A stretch of 64,000 nt of DNA from Erpobdella octoculata (GCA_963978895.1 OZ022243.1:8128043-8192042), one strand, 5' to 3'; shown: positions 25,251-35,614, counted from the first letter of the stretch. Numbers and translations: made by a program. Notes: generated by a model from the letters alone, not told the origin.

Positions 25251-26480
25251 GATTTTACATTTAAGCTGTTACCATTCTTTAACAAATGGTGTTTTGTATA
25301 AATTGAATCAATTGATAAAACTAGCTAAACACGGCATTGTGATACAATTACCAACCGTTTTTAACTATCAATTTTAAAAGTTGGTTATCATACTTGTGTT
25401 GGTCTTAGTTTTTCAGCTTGAAATTGCTAAACAAATGTTTTTCCTGTTGAATTACTGCACTTCACTTATTCTGAAAAACAAGATTGTTTAAATTCAAAAA
25501 CTGCTAAAACGTTTTAATGATCAAATCTTAGTTCACTTAAATATATAATGAAAAAAATAAAACATTGTTATATTTAAATCAATTACTTAGCAAATATCAA
25601 AAACATAAAAATTGATATATTACATAAACCTCAAACCTTACATAAACCTTACTCAAATATATTTTAGATTGGGAATTATTGTTAAATAATTAACTAACTA
25701 AAAGACAATTAGTTCCTGCTTTTAAGTTCTATTTCATAAGCTGAAATAAACCTAATTAACATTGACCGTACCTTTTGTGTTTAACATCTCAAAAAAATCA
25801 AATAAAAAAACAATTATTTAATAAAAATTAATTGCAAAAAAGTTAGATTCCAAACAGTTGCGTAAAACTCCCAGTTTGAATTTTTGTCGTTTTAAGTTAG
25901 GCCTGTCTTCAGGTTTCACAAAACGGCTGAAAAAAATATTCAAGCTGGTTTCCTGAAGAAGCGGCAGATTTGTTTTGTTTATAATTTGTAAACAAACAAA
26001 ATTCATGATTTTTCTAACAAATTAAATCTGCATCAATACTACTATTAACATTTGCATTGAAAACACAATTAATTAACTAAATATTTGAATGACCGCAATA
26101 TAATATTATCTTAGAAAACCGATTTCCGTGTGTGTGGTTTGATTAACGTTTGTATTTGTCAATTAGACAACTTAGACGATATGTATGTTTGAGTGTTTTG
26201 CGACGTGTTTATGTAGCGCGAAACGAGTGTCCGTGTTTGGTTTTTTCGGGCAGAGAGACCGCCGAAAGCACAAGGCTCACTCCAGCCCGCCAACTACTTA
26301 GGTGCAATAAGTTGGACAAAGACAAGCGAATCGACCCCCCCCCTTCAGCTAGCAATTTAAACAGCCTCAAATTAACCTCATAGGCTATGGTATCGCTCAA
26401 CCGTCCTCTGTCTACCCCACCAAACCGATTTCCGGCTCATCAAACAATTAAATCTGTTTTATTTAATTGTACTAAATGGT
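25250..26480 (+). repeat. Dispersed repeat R3, copy a (split by SINE-1)
   Basis: About 900 bp matches 29095-29850: CAACCGTTTTTAACTAT, AAAGTTGGTTATCATA, CAATTAGTTCCTG, and AATATTATCTTAGAAAACC with TTTCCGG. Copy a is interrupted by SINE-1 copy d at 26129-26421, and the R3 sequence resumes cleanly afterwards. R3 is therefore older than the SINE. Confidence 0.8.
26129..26421 (-). mobile_element. SINE-1 copy d with perfect 13-bp TSD
   Basis: The 293-bp insertion is framed by AAACCGATTTCCG at 26116-26128 and 26422-26434, identical over 13 bp. The empty site is known from R3 copy b (29805-29817, AAACCAATTTCCG), which carries one copy of this motif. That fixes the element boundaries and its minus orientation. 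A run of nine C replaces part of the body found in other copies. Confidence 0.93.
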
Positions 26481-27443
26481 GTAAGTGGCTTGTTCGCTTT
26501 TCTGTTTGAGAAAGTTCCTAAACGAACCAAAATGGAATACCGCTTGCATGAGTTACGGTCTGAAACTTATTTATTCTTTCAAATTTTATTTGCTAGAGGT
26601 GTTTTGCAAGTACACATTAAACAGTAAAATACTTATTAATAAAACGGTTGTGTTGTTTGTAAAAATTGAACTTATAAAAATGAAACCAATAATAATATTT
26701 TTTTAACTAATTTGACCAGAAAAAAAAGAAATGAAATAACTAAACTTGAACATTGATATCACGATGTGTTTCTGAGACACGTAGTTAACTGGTAATTTTA
26801 AAAAGTACACATGTCAAGTAAAAACCAATTATCATATCATTTAATAAAATGACATTCATAACTTGTTTTAGCTTTATACCACAAACAAATTACCCTTAGT
26901 CGTACTATTTCTTGTATGTTTGTCTGTTGAATTTATAGACCGTTTTTACTTTGAACTATATCATTTTTTATTTGAAAATTGTTTGTAGTTTGTTAGATTG
27001 ATCGAAATAAATGATAAAAAATAGTAAAAACATGTTTGTTTGAAATTTATACTTCAATCAGCTGGCTGAAAATTTACATAAAACATGGTATTTGCATAAA
27101 AAAGGGTTTCAACAATCTCAATAAACTTCGTCGTATAGTGTTACCGGTTTATCTTGTAGGCAATTTTTCACATTTTTTCTGTTTTCAAATTAAACTGAAC
27201 TGTTGCATGCGTAAGAGAGTTTCTGATAATAACATTTGTTTAACTGATAAAGAAATAAATTAGAGTAAAAGTAAAAATGTCCACTTTTTTCAGATTATCT
27301 TCGATAGGCCAGATACATATATAACAAATTCCGTTCCAAGTAAAAGTGTCTGTTGCTCTTAGCAGCCGCCTTTGAAAAAGCCACTCTAGAAGAGTTTTAC
27401 TGTACTTAAATGTTTTTTGTAACTAGTCCGCAATTAAATGTAG
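26481..27443. other. AT-rich DNA, no feature recognised
   Basis: Two frames of about 75 residues (26485-26706 and 27036-27263) show no recognisable motif. They are probably chance. Confidence 0.35.
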
Positions 27444-27458
27444 CAATTAAAGGTATGC

Positions 27459-27665
27459 GGACTTTTCTTCAAAGGACGATTCATCAAGGGACTGTTCATC
27501 AAGGACTATTCATCAAGGGACTATTCATCAAGAGACTATTCATCGAAGGACTATTCATCAAGAGGACGGTTCATCATAAGGACTGTTCATCTAAAGACTA
27601 TTCATCATAAGGACTGTTCATTGTTCATCTAAAGAGTATTCATCAAGAGGATTATTCATCAAATT
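27459..27665 (+). repeat. Left terminal array, about 15-bp units
   Basis: Units such as GGACGATTCATCAAG, GGACTATTCATCAAG and AGACTATTCATCGAA follow each other at 14-16-bp spacing, becoming less regular inward. They are the inverted counterpart of the array at 28754-28919. The 66-residue frame reading through them is a by-product of the 15-bp period. Confidence 0.9.
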
Positions 27666-28480
27666 TTGAAGCCACTCAGCAACCTTTATCAATATATACC
27701 CAAGATATTTTCAGCGTAAAGTAATTTGATGTGTTTTTAAAAGACAGTTCTTCGTCTTTGATAAAATAAATTTCAAACATATCAGTAATTTAGAAAAAAT
27801 AGTGATGGCAACCAGGGTTGTTAAGAGCGGTACCATTGGCTGACAAGATCGTTGATGACAGAGCCGCTACATTTTTTAGCTGTTCTCAGCGCTATTCGCT
27901 ACCGCAACCTTTATTCAAAAAACAAAATAGGTTTTTTATATCAATTAAATAAGTTCCAATGTATTTAGTTTTTATTTGAAGTTTGCATGAAACCTGAGTC
28001 TAGTTGATTTATCGACGATCCTGACGAGCGTAAGCGTCTCTTTGAAATGACCTTTCCTGACCTCGCTAAAGCGAGCGTTTTTGTCTCTTTGAAGTGTGGC
28101 AGAAGTGGTATACCGGGTGTTAGTGATGTTTTGAGGTGTATGGTATCTGGCTGTTTGAGTGTGTATATACTTACGGTTTGTACGAACAGTTGAAAGCAGT
28201 TTTTTAAAACTTATTATTCAATTGTCTTTTGCTCGTTTGATCTTAAGATCTTGACGTTATTTCTTGTCTAGTTATTTTATTTACTGTATGTGACGAATAA
28301 AATTGTTGTTTATTACAACCATGTCTTTTACAAACTTGCTGATTGCTCGAGGCAAAAGTGTCTTTGAAGCCTGGCCCATTGGTGTTAAACGACCGATGCC
28401 AGATTTGACGTATTTGTGGCCTTTGGTAAATGTGTACATATATGGTTTACGAAAACAGTCGAATTTAGTTTTTCTGGTGC

Positions 28481-28626
28481 TGTGACCGGGAGCGGAAGCG
28501 GGAGACAAGCGGGAAGAGAGAGAGCGACCGGGAGCGTGAGAGCAAGCGGGGAAGAAAACGTGAGCAAGAGAGAAAAACGACGAAAAAACCTCTAAAAACC
28601 CCGGGCAACACAAGGTACCTTGCTAG
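28481..28626 (+). mobile_element. Helitron 3' end captured inside the foldback element
   Basis: A GGGAGCGGAAGCGGGAG-type minisatellite leads to ACCTCTAAAAACCCCGGGCA and ends at CTAG (28623-28626) followed by T. This is the Helitron 3' structure seen at 34887 (opposite strand) and 38008. The hairpin is mutated (CAACACAAGG instead of CAACGCCGGG). The same Helitron end with the same right flank occurs in the 33.4-kb element. Confidence 0.8.
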
Positions 28627-28753
28627 TTCTATTATAAAAATTAAAATAATTGGATGCAAGCAGAGTAGCACTGTAAACTTGATATAGATTGCCTTACATT
28701 TTGGTAACATATTTTGGTTGAAATTAACATCTTAAGCAATTTTATTAAATTTT

Positions 28754-28919
28754 TTGATGAATAGTCCGCTGGATGAAAAAACATTAGATGATCATTCCTA
28801 ATGATGAACCGTCCTCTTAATGAATAGTCCATTGATGAATAGTCCTTTGATGAATAGTCCCTTGATGAATAGTCCTTGATGAACAGTCCTTTGATGTATC
28901 GTCCTTTGATGAACAGTCC
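28754..28919 (-). repeat. Right terminal array, about 15-bp units
   Basis: TTGATGAATAGTCC and relatives (TTTGATGAACAGTCC) form the inverted arm of the left array. The last units before the TAGAATC terminus are regular, and the innermost ones are diverged. Confidence 0.9.
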
Positions 28920-28935
28920 TAGAATCCAATTAAAG

Positions 28936-29094
28936 ACCGGATGTTGTTTTCAGTAAAATTTTGTAAAGTCACCGTTTCATAATTTGCGTACTGGTATTCT
29001 TTTTTTTTTTAATAAAATAAACTATACAACCAGAAACCAGCTGCTATTTTCGAATTCACTATCCGCCGCTCAGAGGCTAATAAGATTTTACTTT
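28936..29094. other. AT-rich spacer
   Basis: No feature was found between the TSD of the foldback element and repeat R3. Confidence 0.4.
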
Positions 29095-30260
29095 TAAGCC
29101 TTTCCGTTCCTTAACAAATAGTGTCTTGTAAAAATTGATTCAAATAATAAGACTAGCTGAACACAGCGTTGTGGTTAAAGTGAACAACCGTTTTTAACTA
29201 TTGATTTCAAAAGTTGGTTATCATAATTGTGTTTTTTCATACATTGATGGTCCTAATTTTTCAGCTTGAAACTTCAAAGTACGCCTAAACGAATGTTTGG
29301 CAGTTGAATTAGTGTACTTGTCTTATTCTGAAAAATAAGATTTTTTTTATAATTCAAAAACTGCTAGAATGTTTTAATGATTAAATTTCAGTTTATTTAA
29401 AGATATAATAAAAAAACTAAAACATAAGTGTTTTAATTATTAAATTTAAAGCAATTACCTGGTATATAGCAGAAACATGAAAATTGGTAAATTACAAAAA
29501 CCTTTATCAAAACATTAATTTAGATTGATAATCATTGATTCAGAATGTTATAAGGAACACCGTGTTAATATAAATGTATTAATTAACTAACTAATTAAAA
29601 CACAATTAGTTCCTGGCTTTGTTGGAGTTTAATTTCATCAGCTGAAATAAACTTACTAAACATTGACGGTATATTTTGTGTTTTAACATCTCAAAAAATC
29701 AAATAGGAAAACAATTATTAAATAATAATCACTTGCAAAAAAGAAAACACAATTGAATTAATTAAATATTTGAATGACAGCAATATAATATTATCTTAGA
29801 AAACCAATTTCCGGTTCATCAACCGATTAACTCTGTTTTATTTATTTTTGGTTTCTACTAAGCTTTGTAAAAAGTTAGTTGTATTATTTTCCTGTATGCC
29901 GATGTAATAAATACTTTATATTAATTTACATATACGTCTATTATCATTGTGCACAGTAAAGCGTTGGGAATAAAGTTTGTAGATGCCGGTTATTAAAATA
30001 AATTAAATGAAATTAGTACAACATTTTAACATTGAAAACACAGTCGATTACCGAAACATTTAACTAATTGCAATGTAAATTCATTTTAGAAAAATGATTT
30101 CCGGTACCTCAATCAATTAAATATGTTTTATTTACTTTTTGTTTTCTACTTAACTTTGTAAAAAGTTTAGATGTTTTAGTTTCCTCTATGCTGATGTAAT
30201 AAATAATGTATGTTAATTTACATATGCTTCTAGTATCATTGTCAGTGAAGGACAATAACT
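29095..30260 (+). repeat. Dispersed repeat R3, copy b, with internal tandem duplication
   Basis: 29095-29850 matches R3 copy a (25250 onward) and supplies its empty SINE site. The last part, 29752-29990, is then repeated in diverged form at 30030-30255: TTTCCGGT(T/A)C(A/C)TCAA, TTTTATTTA, TAACTTTGTAAAAAGTT, and CTGATGTAATAAATA. This tandem doubling is specific to copy b. Confidence 0.7.
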
Positions 30261-30840
30261 AAAAAATTTACTGGCTGTCGATCTGTATGCATGTAACTGT
30301 ATAAATCATCAAAAGTGCATGTGTTCCATCTTGAGTTTCCATTGGCTCTAGTTCGGAAGTTGTCATGTGCTGGTCGGCTTATAGGTACTACTTGCCTACG
30401 GTCATCTAGCCTGTTACTCTGGCGACAAAACTATTTTCAAAAAATAAAATTACATCCCCTTACTTCAAGAAATGATTTAAAAGTTTTTGCATAGAGTCTA
30501 TATTGAGATACCACCAAGTGAATATCCAGCTTCGCTTAAGTATACCAGAGAGTGCTATAAGCCGACCAACGCGTAAGTGACCCGTTCGAGAGTTAATCGA
30601 TTTTCTAAGTTTAGTCGATAAAGTCACGATTGTCGATAAACCCTGAGCAAAACTTTGACGGAAATCGTTGAATGAAACCTTTAGTAAAACCTTCTTCTAG
30701 CTAAAACTTAAATCAGCCAAAGAAAAACTTCTCGACTGTAAATTTCTATTGCAATTAAAAACAGTGAACAGTTAATTATACAGGCCTGGTTCACGATTTG
30801 CAGACCACGTTAGAAGCCGGTTGTGATAGTAGGAATGTCC
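30261..30840. other. Unassigned, slightly less AT-rich DNA
   Basis: 30.30-30.60 kb has more mixed composition, but no reading frame or repeat partner was identified in the window. Confidence 0.3.
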
Positions 30841-30998
30841 CATACTCGTTTTCTGCCGAAACATGTGGAAGATTTTCGGCTGAAAACCGAACATCTGATT
30901 TATTTTTATGACCGAAACCGAAAATCCATTTTGGATCAATTTCGGCGACGAAAACGAAAAAGAAACCGAATTTCGGTCGGTCTCTATTCAAGTATGAG
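30841..30998. repeat. CCGAAA-rich segment, possible hAT MITE
   Basis: Multiple CCGAAA/TTTCGG strings (TTTTCGGCTGAAAACCGAAC, ACCGAAACCGAAAATCC, TTTCGGTCGGTCTCT) give local self-complementarity. GACCGACCGAAATTCGG-type ends are typical of some hAT-like MITEs. No TSD could be confirmed, so the class is a guess. Confidence 0.35.
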
Positions 30999-31387
30999 TG
31001 TGACAAAAGTGTGAAATACCAGTTTAAGTAATCTACAATCGGTAAATACCAGTAAAACGTGTAAAAGACATGATATTGAGGCAGCTTTATGAGTCGTAAT
31101 GTCAACATGAGGTTCATATCTCAGACGTGAATCAGCTTCACTAACAAGATCTTGAATTGTTCTAACATTATCACAAAATACAATAATATTTAACCAAAAA
31201 AAATATTCTACTCAAAAACAACATTTTACTAATTTAGAATCCCAAGTAATGTTATTTTTTGTTTTCTGTCAGACACATTAGCCTTTTATTTGCAAAGAAT
31301 GTTGACCTACTACCTTTTAGCCAACGCATCAAGTTTTGATAACACTACACCAGCGTAAACGGACCAAAATTACCGCAACTTCAGAAC

Positions 31388-31561
31388 TTTTTTTTTTTAT
31401 AATAGTTTATAGTCCTTTACACCAGGTGTTTTAAAACTCTAATAGTTGTATGTAGGAAGCACTTAAGTACTTCTTGTCGTGGATCAAAATTTGATCCTTT
31501 TTACTTTTTCCTCCTCCTTTCTCCAGGCTTGGAACTGGCTCGCAATAAGCGAGGCGGTGAT
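31388..31561 (-). mobile_element. SINE-2 copy b with 10-bp TSD
   Basis: This 174-bp copy defines the family. It is flanked by ACTTCAGAAC at 31378-31387 and ACTTCCGAAC at 31562-31571. On the minus strand it runs from ATCACCGCCTCGCTTATTGC, through GAGCCAGTTCCAAGCCTGG and AAAGTACTTAAGTGC-type blocks, to ATAAACTATTATAAAA and an A-tract. A palindromic GATCAAATTTTGATCC in the middle is conserved among the copies. Confidence 0.85.
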
Positions 31562-31571
31562 ACTTCCGAAC

Positions 31572-32035
31572 TCACTCGTATATTGAACTCACTTCAGCAA
31601 ACTTCCTTTGACAGAGGTTTTTTTTTATTTACCTGAAAATCCCATTCAATGAAATTCTTTGTTTGTCCAACCAGTGATGGTGTTGTGAAATGTTTCAAAG
31701 TATAGTAACATTGTGTTCTGAAAAATAATTCTGCACCACTTTCACCCTAAATTGAATTTTCACAGTTATTGATCTAGCATATAGATTCACCAGAGTCAGC
31801 CGTAATTCGACGACAGTAAGATTTTTTTAAGATAAAAATAATACCAACTCAAAATTACGGGCGCTGGTGATATAGCGTTAAGTCATGCACCTGTGAAGTT
31901 TTCAATTATTTAACGGTAGTAAAGAACAAGCAGATATTTCAGCCGAAAAATAAAATTTCACTTCATTATAATTGGTTTGTCACAGCATTTATCACTTATT
32001 AAAGTGACTCAGTGTTAATACCTATAATCTCCTAA
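31572..32035. other. AT-rich DNA, no feature recognised
   Basis: Nothing bounded or coding was found. Confidence 0.35.
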
Positions 32036-32039
32036 CATC

Positions 32040-32116
32040 ACTCACTCACTCAAACCGTCCAAATCGACTACAAGTCGGATAAGGACGTTAAACCAAACCA
32101 ACAACAACAACAACAT
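32040..32116 (+). mobile_element. SINE/LINE 3' tail with (CAA)n
   Basis: CACTCAAACCGTCCAAATCG, then CGGATAAGGACGTTAAACCA and (CAA)n. The block parallels the SINE-1 tail (CCGTCTAAATTGTCTA...ACAGACGTTAAAC then CA-rich). It may be a truncated sister family, or the LINE whose tail SINE-1 shares. No body precedes it. Confidence 0.6.
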
Positions 32117-32119
32117 AAC

Positions 32120-33382
32120 TCACTCAGAAACTCAACGTAGAACGCTAACGTAGATTAATTAGCTCAAAGTTTTCCATACCGTCCTTATTCATCCTAATAA
32201 AACACCTGAACAAGCAAATATGAATACTTAAACAAGTTGTTTAGTTAGTTTATTATTTTAAATTAATTAGTATCCAATATATTTAAAAATTGAGCATGTA
32301 GTTAATGGACAGTGCGAAAATTATAAAAACCATTTATTTTTTAATTAACATTACAAAAAGAGTACAGAAAAAAAAAAAAAAGTTTTTATTTTATTTTATT
32401 GCAAATACGTTTACTCCAGCAATTGATTCTTTAATTCTACTGTCGTGCTAAAACAAAAGGAGATGATGACTGTTAAAAAAACTGTCAAAAATTCATAGCC
32501 CAGTATTTCACCAACAATAATAATTATTGTGTTCAGAGAAAAAATTAAATTCTACCGGGGAGAAAATTCAGTTGTTTTATAATCACCACACCAATTATTA
32601 AAAAAAACAAAATTTATAGAGTTAAACAAAAATGCTTTTTCACCAAAACAATACAAACATTTCGATACAATTTCTGGTTTATTGTAGTATTTCTCACCGG
32701 CTGGTTCAAAGTGTGTAAATGAAACCCGATAGTTATTCTTTATCAGTTAAATATTTACAAAATCATTCATTAACTAACTTCCCGCCAACTAATCAAGCTG
32801 AAATTCAAAATATAAACGCAATCATCATAACAATGCATTCCATTAAAGTTTGAAAATTTTTTGAAAAATGTGTCTAAATTAAAACAATTTTTTTATGTTT
32901 TAAAACAAAAACAAGCCAAATAAATTTAAATGAATGTTTGCATATATTAATCCCAAAAACGTCAATTCAGAAGAAAAGTTTGCAATAAATGAAAAACCGG
33001 CAAATCTTGAAAACTAAAGAAATTTTGAAACAACCTTGTTTTTATGACTTATTTGTTCGATCCTCCAAACATACAGTTACAATTGCGTAATAAATTTGTA
33101 GCTTAAAACTGTGAAATTATTGCCAGTTGAAATAGTACACAGCATGAAATGATAAAAAAATGATTAATGACTAAACTCGAATTTATTAAAATTTGTTTGG
33201 CTGATCGATTAATTAATTGACTGTATTACTGACTTACTTAGTGACTGATTGACTAGTTTGCTGGCCAGTAACATACATACAGACATAGCAAATTATGTAT
33301 GTAGATTGTCAGAATGCAGTGGACGTACTATAGATAATAAAAAAAGAATTTATAAAGACATAGAGTTACTCAAGTTAAGGGT
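32120..33382. other. AT-rich DNA, no feature recognised
   Basis: No recognisable gene. A degenerate GACTGATTGACTAG-type tract lies at about 33.21-33.26 kb. Confidence 0.35.
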
Positions 33383-33391
33383 GTTTTCTTG

Positions 33392-33933
33392 GTATGCGGA
33401 CTTTTCATCAAAGGATGATTCATCAAGGGACTGTTCATCAAGGACTCTTCATCAATGGACTATTCATCAAGAGACTATTCATCGAAGGACTATTCATTAA
33501 AAGGACGGTTCATCATAAGGACTGTTCATCTAAAGACTATTCATCGGGAGCGATAAGGCAACGGGGAGCGGGAGACAAGCGGGAAAAAGAGCGACCGGGA
33601 GCGTGAGAGCAAGCGGGAAGGAAATAAGAGCGAGAGAGAAAAACAATCGAAAAACCTCTAAAAACCCCGGGCAACGCCGGTTACCCCGTTAGTTCTATTA
33701 AAAAGTTTAAATTATTTGGATGCAAGCACAGTAGCACAGTAAATTTTATATAAATTACCCTACATTTTGGTAACATATTTTGGTTGAAAATAACATTTTA
33801 AACAATTTATTAACTTTTTTTGATGAATAGTCCGCTGGATGAATAGACATTAGATGAACTGTCCTTATGATGAACCGTCCTCTTGATGAATAGTCCCTTG
33901 ATGAATGGTCCTTTGATGAACAGTCCTAGAATC
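33392..33933 (+). mobile_element. Foldback-type non-autonomous MULE-like element (copy 2, short)
   Basis: The same termini as copy 1 (GTATGCGGAC...GTCCTAGAATC) bound only 542 bp. The left array (33398-33545) joins almost directly to the Helitron minisatellite, so most of the 1.1-kb centre of copy 1 is missing. The right half (33692-33820) matches copy 1 at 28627-28755 (GGATGCAAGCACAGTAGCAC, ACATTTTGGTAACATATT). The flanking 9-mers are GTTTTCTTG and CAAACCAGG. They do not match, so the TSD has been lost or the element arose by recombination. Confidence 0.85.
33548..33691 (+). mobile_element. Helitron 3' end inside copy 2
   Basis: GGGAGCGGGAGACAAGCGGG, then ACCTCTAAAAACCCCGGGCA and hairpin partner CGCCGG, ending GTTAG at 33691 with T next. 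It shares its right flank TTCTATTA with copy 1, so both come from one ancestral capture and not from two Helitron insertions. Confidence 0.8.
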
Positions 33934-33942
33934 CAAACCAGG

Positions 33943-34135
33943 CACTAAATGACAAAATTTTAACAGTACCGCAGCTTTGAGACGGGCTGAGAAATAACTA
34001 TTTGTGTGTTCACATGTTTCTACTCAAAGGTGTCTGCGAGGAAAATTTATTTTAATGATTGGATGTTTAATACTTTTTTATATTCAGGTTGAGTTTTATC
34101 CATTTGTTATAATTAATCATTTTTTCTTATTAACA

Positions 34136-34180
<45 letters not shown>

Positions 34181-34886
34181 TAAAAAATGTTTTATTTATA
34201 TAAACAGTACGTGGATATCTTGATGGAACTTTATGCATCTTTTTTATTTCCAAGTAAAATTGTTCGTATAAGCGGGAAGGAACTTCGAATAATGCATTTT
34301 TTTCAGAAAAACATAAAACTTAGCAAAGAGTAATGAGAGATTTTTTCAATTAGGTGCTAAGGGACAAGGTCTAATAAATTTTAGTACCATTTTGCCTGTT
34401 AAGGGTCTTGAAGCAAGTCTAGAAAATAAGCTTATTTTGTGCAAATGTGGTGGTAAATGTGACACCAAACGGTGTTTGTGTACAAAAGGAGCATTTCATT
34501 GTGTTATATTTTGTCACATTCAGTTTCAGAATGTCACAGTAAAAAATATGCATTATCTGCGAATAAAAGGCTTTTGATGAAGTTCTACCAGTTTATTATT
34601 AATATTATTACATTTTTATGAATGTTTCATTTTGTAACTTCACTGGTGAATTAGAACAAACAATTCAATCTTTCTATCTTTAATTATTTATTTATTGTTA
34701 ATATTTTTTCTGTGTTCTCGACGGCCATTTTGAGTTTTGTTGGTCATATTGTAAACCATTTTGGTATTTATTTTTTTTTAAATAATCATAAACAAGTGAA
34801 CTGTAAAAAACTTTTTTTATTAAATTTTTTCATAAATTTAAAATAGAAAGATACCAATTTAATGCAAATACTTTTTTATAAAGATA
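33943..34886. other. AT-rich DNA with (TA)n at 34142-34178
   Basis: A TA-dinucleotide run of about 37 bp is present. No gene was recognised. The 61-residue Cys-rich frame at 34392-34577 (CKCGGKCDTKRC) is short and unsupported. Confidence 0.35.
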
Positions 34887-35347
34887 CTAGCGGGGTTACC
34901 CGGCGTTGCCCGGGGTTTTTAGAGGTTTTTCTAATGTTTGTCTCTCTCGCTCCCGTTTCCTTCTCCACTTTCCCGTTTTCGTCGCGTTCCCGGTCGCTTT
35001 TCCACTCTCGGTTGTTTTCCAGCTCCCGGTCGCTTTCCCGCTCAGAAGTTTTGTTATCGATTTTCTCTCTTGCTCGCGTTTCCTTCCAAGCTTGCTCTCC
35101 CGCTTCCAGTCGCTTTCCGCGTTTCCGGTCGCTTTCCGCGTTCCCGGTCGCTTTCCCGTTCCCGGTAGCTTTCCCGTTCCCGGTCGCTTTCCCGTTCCCG
35201 CTCACGCTTGCTCTCCCGTTCCCGGTCACTCTTGCTCTCCCATTCCCGGTCACGGTTGCTCTCCCGTTCCCGTTCCCGTTCCCGTTCACGCTCATTTTCT
35301 CTTTTCCATTCTTTCATAACTTCTTTTAGCCTATAAAACGTAAAATA
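34887..35347 (-). mobile_element. Helitron arm A, minus strand, with intact 3' end
   Basis: The minus-strand 3' end CTAG lies at 34887-34890, with the expected T-flank (A at 34886). Just inside is the hairpin CCCGGCGTTGCCCGGG (stem CCCGG/CCGGG). Then come AAAAACCTCTAAAAACC and GTTTGTCTCTCTCGC, and an array of 18-bp CCCGGTCGCTTTCCCGTT-type units (about 35130-35300). It ends inward at TAAAATAGATTTGCTAAGAC next to (TA)n. It is non-coding. The long Arg/Ser or Gly/Asn frames through it are minisatellite artefacts. Confidence 0.85.
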
Positions 35348-35356
35348 GATTTGCTA

Positions 35357-35360
<4 letters not shown>

Positions 35361-35411
<51 letters not shown>
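35361..35411. repeat. (TA)n tract between two Helitron arms
   Basis: A 51-bp TA run sits at the centre of the head-to-head Helitron composite. The equivalent position at 58.34 kb also has a TA run. Confidence 0.9.
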
Positions 35412-35414
<3 letters not shown>

Positions 35415-35612
35415 TGTTTTGTGGGTTAGTTTGTCTATTATAGAAACGGGAAAGCGACCCGGAACGGACAGTGAGCGGGAACGGAAAAGCAAGCGTGAGC
35501 GGGAATGGGAGAGCAAACGTGAGCGGGAACGGGACAGCGACCGGGAACGGGAAAGCGACGGGAGCGGGAAAGCGACCGGGAGCGGAAAAGCGACCGGGAG
35601 CGGGAAATAAAC
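35412..35612 (+). mobile_element. Helitron arm B, plus strand
   Basis: After the TA run, GAATGTTTTGTGGGTTAGTT leads into GAAACGGGAAAGCGACCC and 18-bp GGGAACGGGAAAGCGACC-type units. It breaks off at GGGAAATAAACAAC and the R2 repeat follows. It is inverted relative to arm A, so 34887-35612 forms a large imperfect palindrome. The same A/B junction occurs at 58.04-58.77 kb. Confidence 0.8.
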
Positions 35613-35614
35613 AA

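Larger units (their letters stand above)
27453..28926 (+). mobile_element. Foldback-type non-autonomous MULE-like element (copy 1)
   Basis: It starts GTATGCGGAC and ends GTCCTAGAATC, flanked by a perfect 9-bp TSD, CAATTAAAG, at 27444-27452 and 28927-28935. The left end is about eleven mostly 15-16-bp units of GGACTATTCATCAAG type (27459-27665). The right end is the inverted array CTTGATGAATAGTCC (28754-28919). The roughly 1.1-kb centre carries no recognisable gene but includes a Helitron 3' end (28481-28626). A 9-bp TSD and tandem-repeat inverted ends are features of Drosophila FB elements, which pair with the MULE-type NOF transposase. The termini match the MULE at 54.8 kb. Confidence 0.85.

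Noticed and set aside
27410..27610. 66-residue frame with repeated IKGLFIKR-type units
   Set aside because: It reads through the 15-bp terminal array of the foldback element, and the repeat period creates the pattern.
34392..34577. Small Cys-rich protein (CKCGGKCDTKRC)
   Set aside because: 61 residues, no supporting homologue known to me, no repeat or gene context. Not enough to call a gene.
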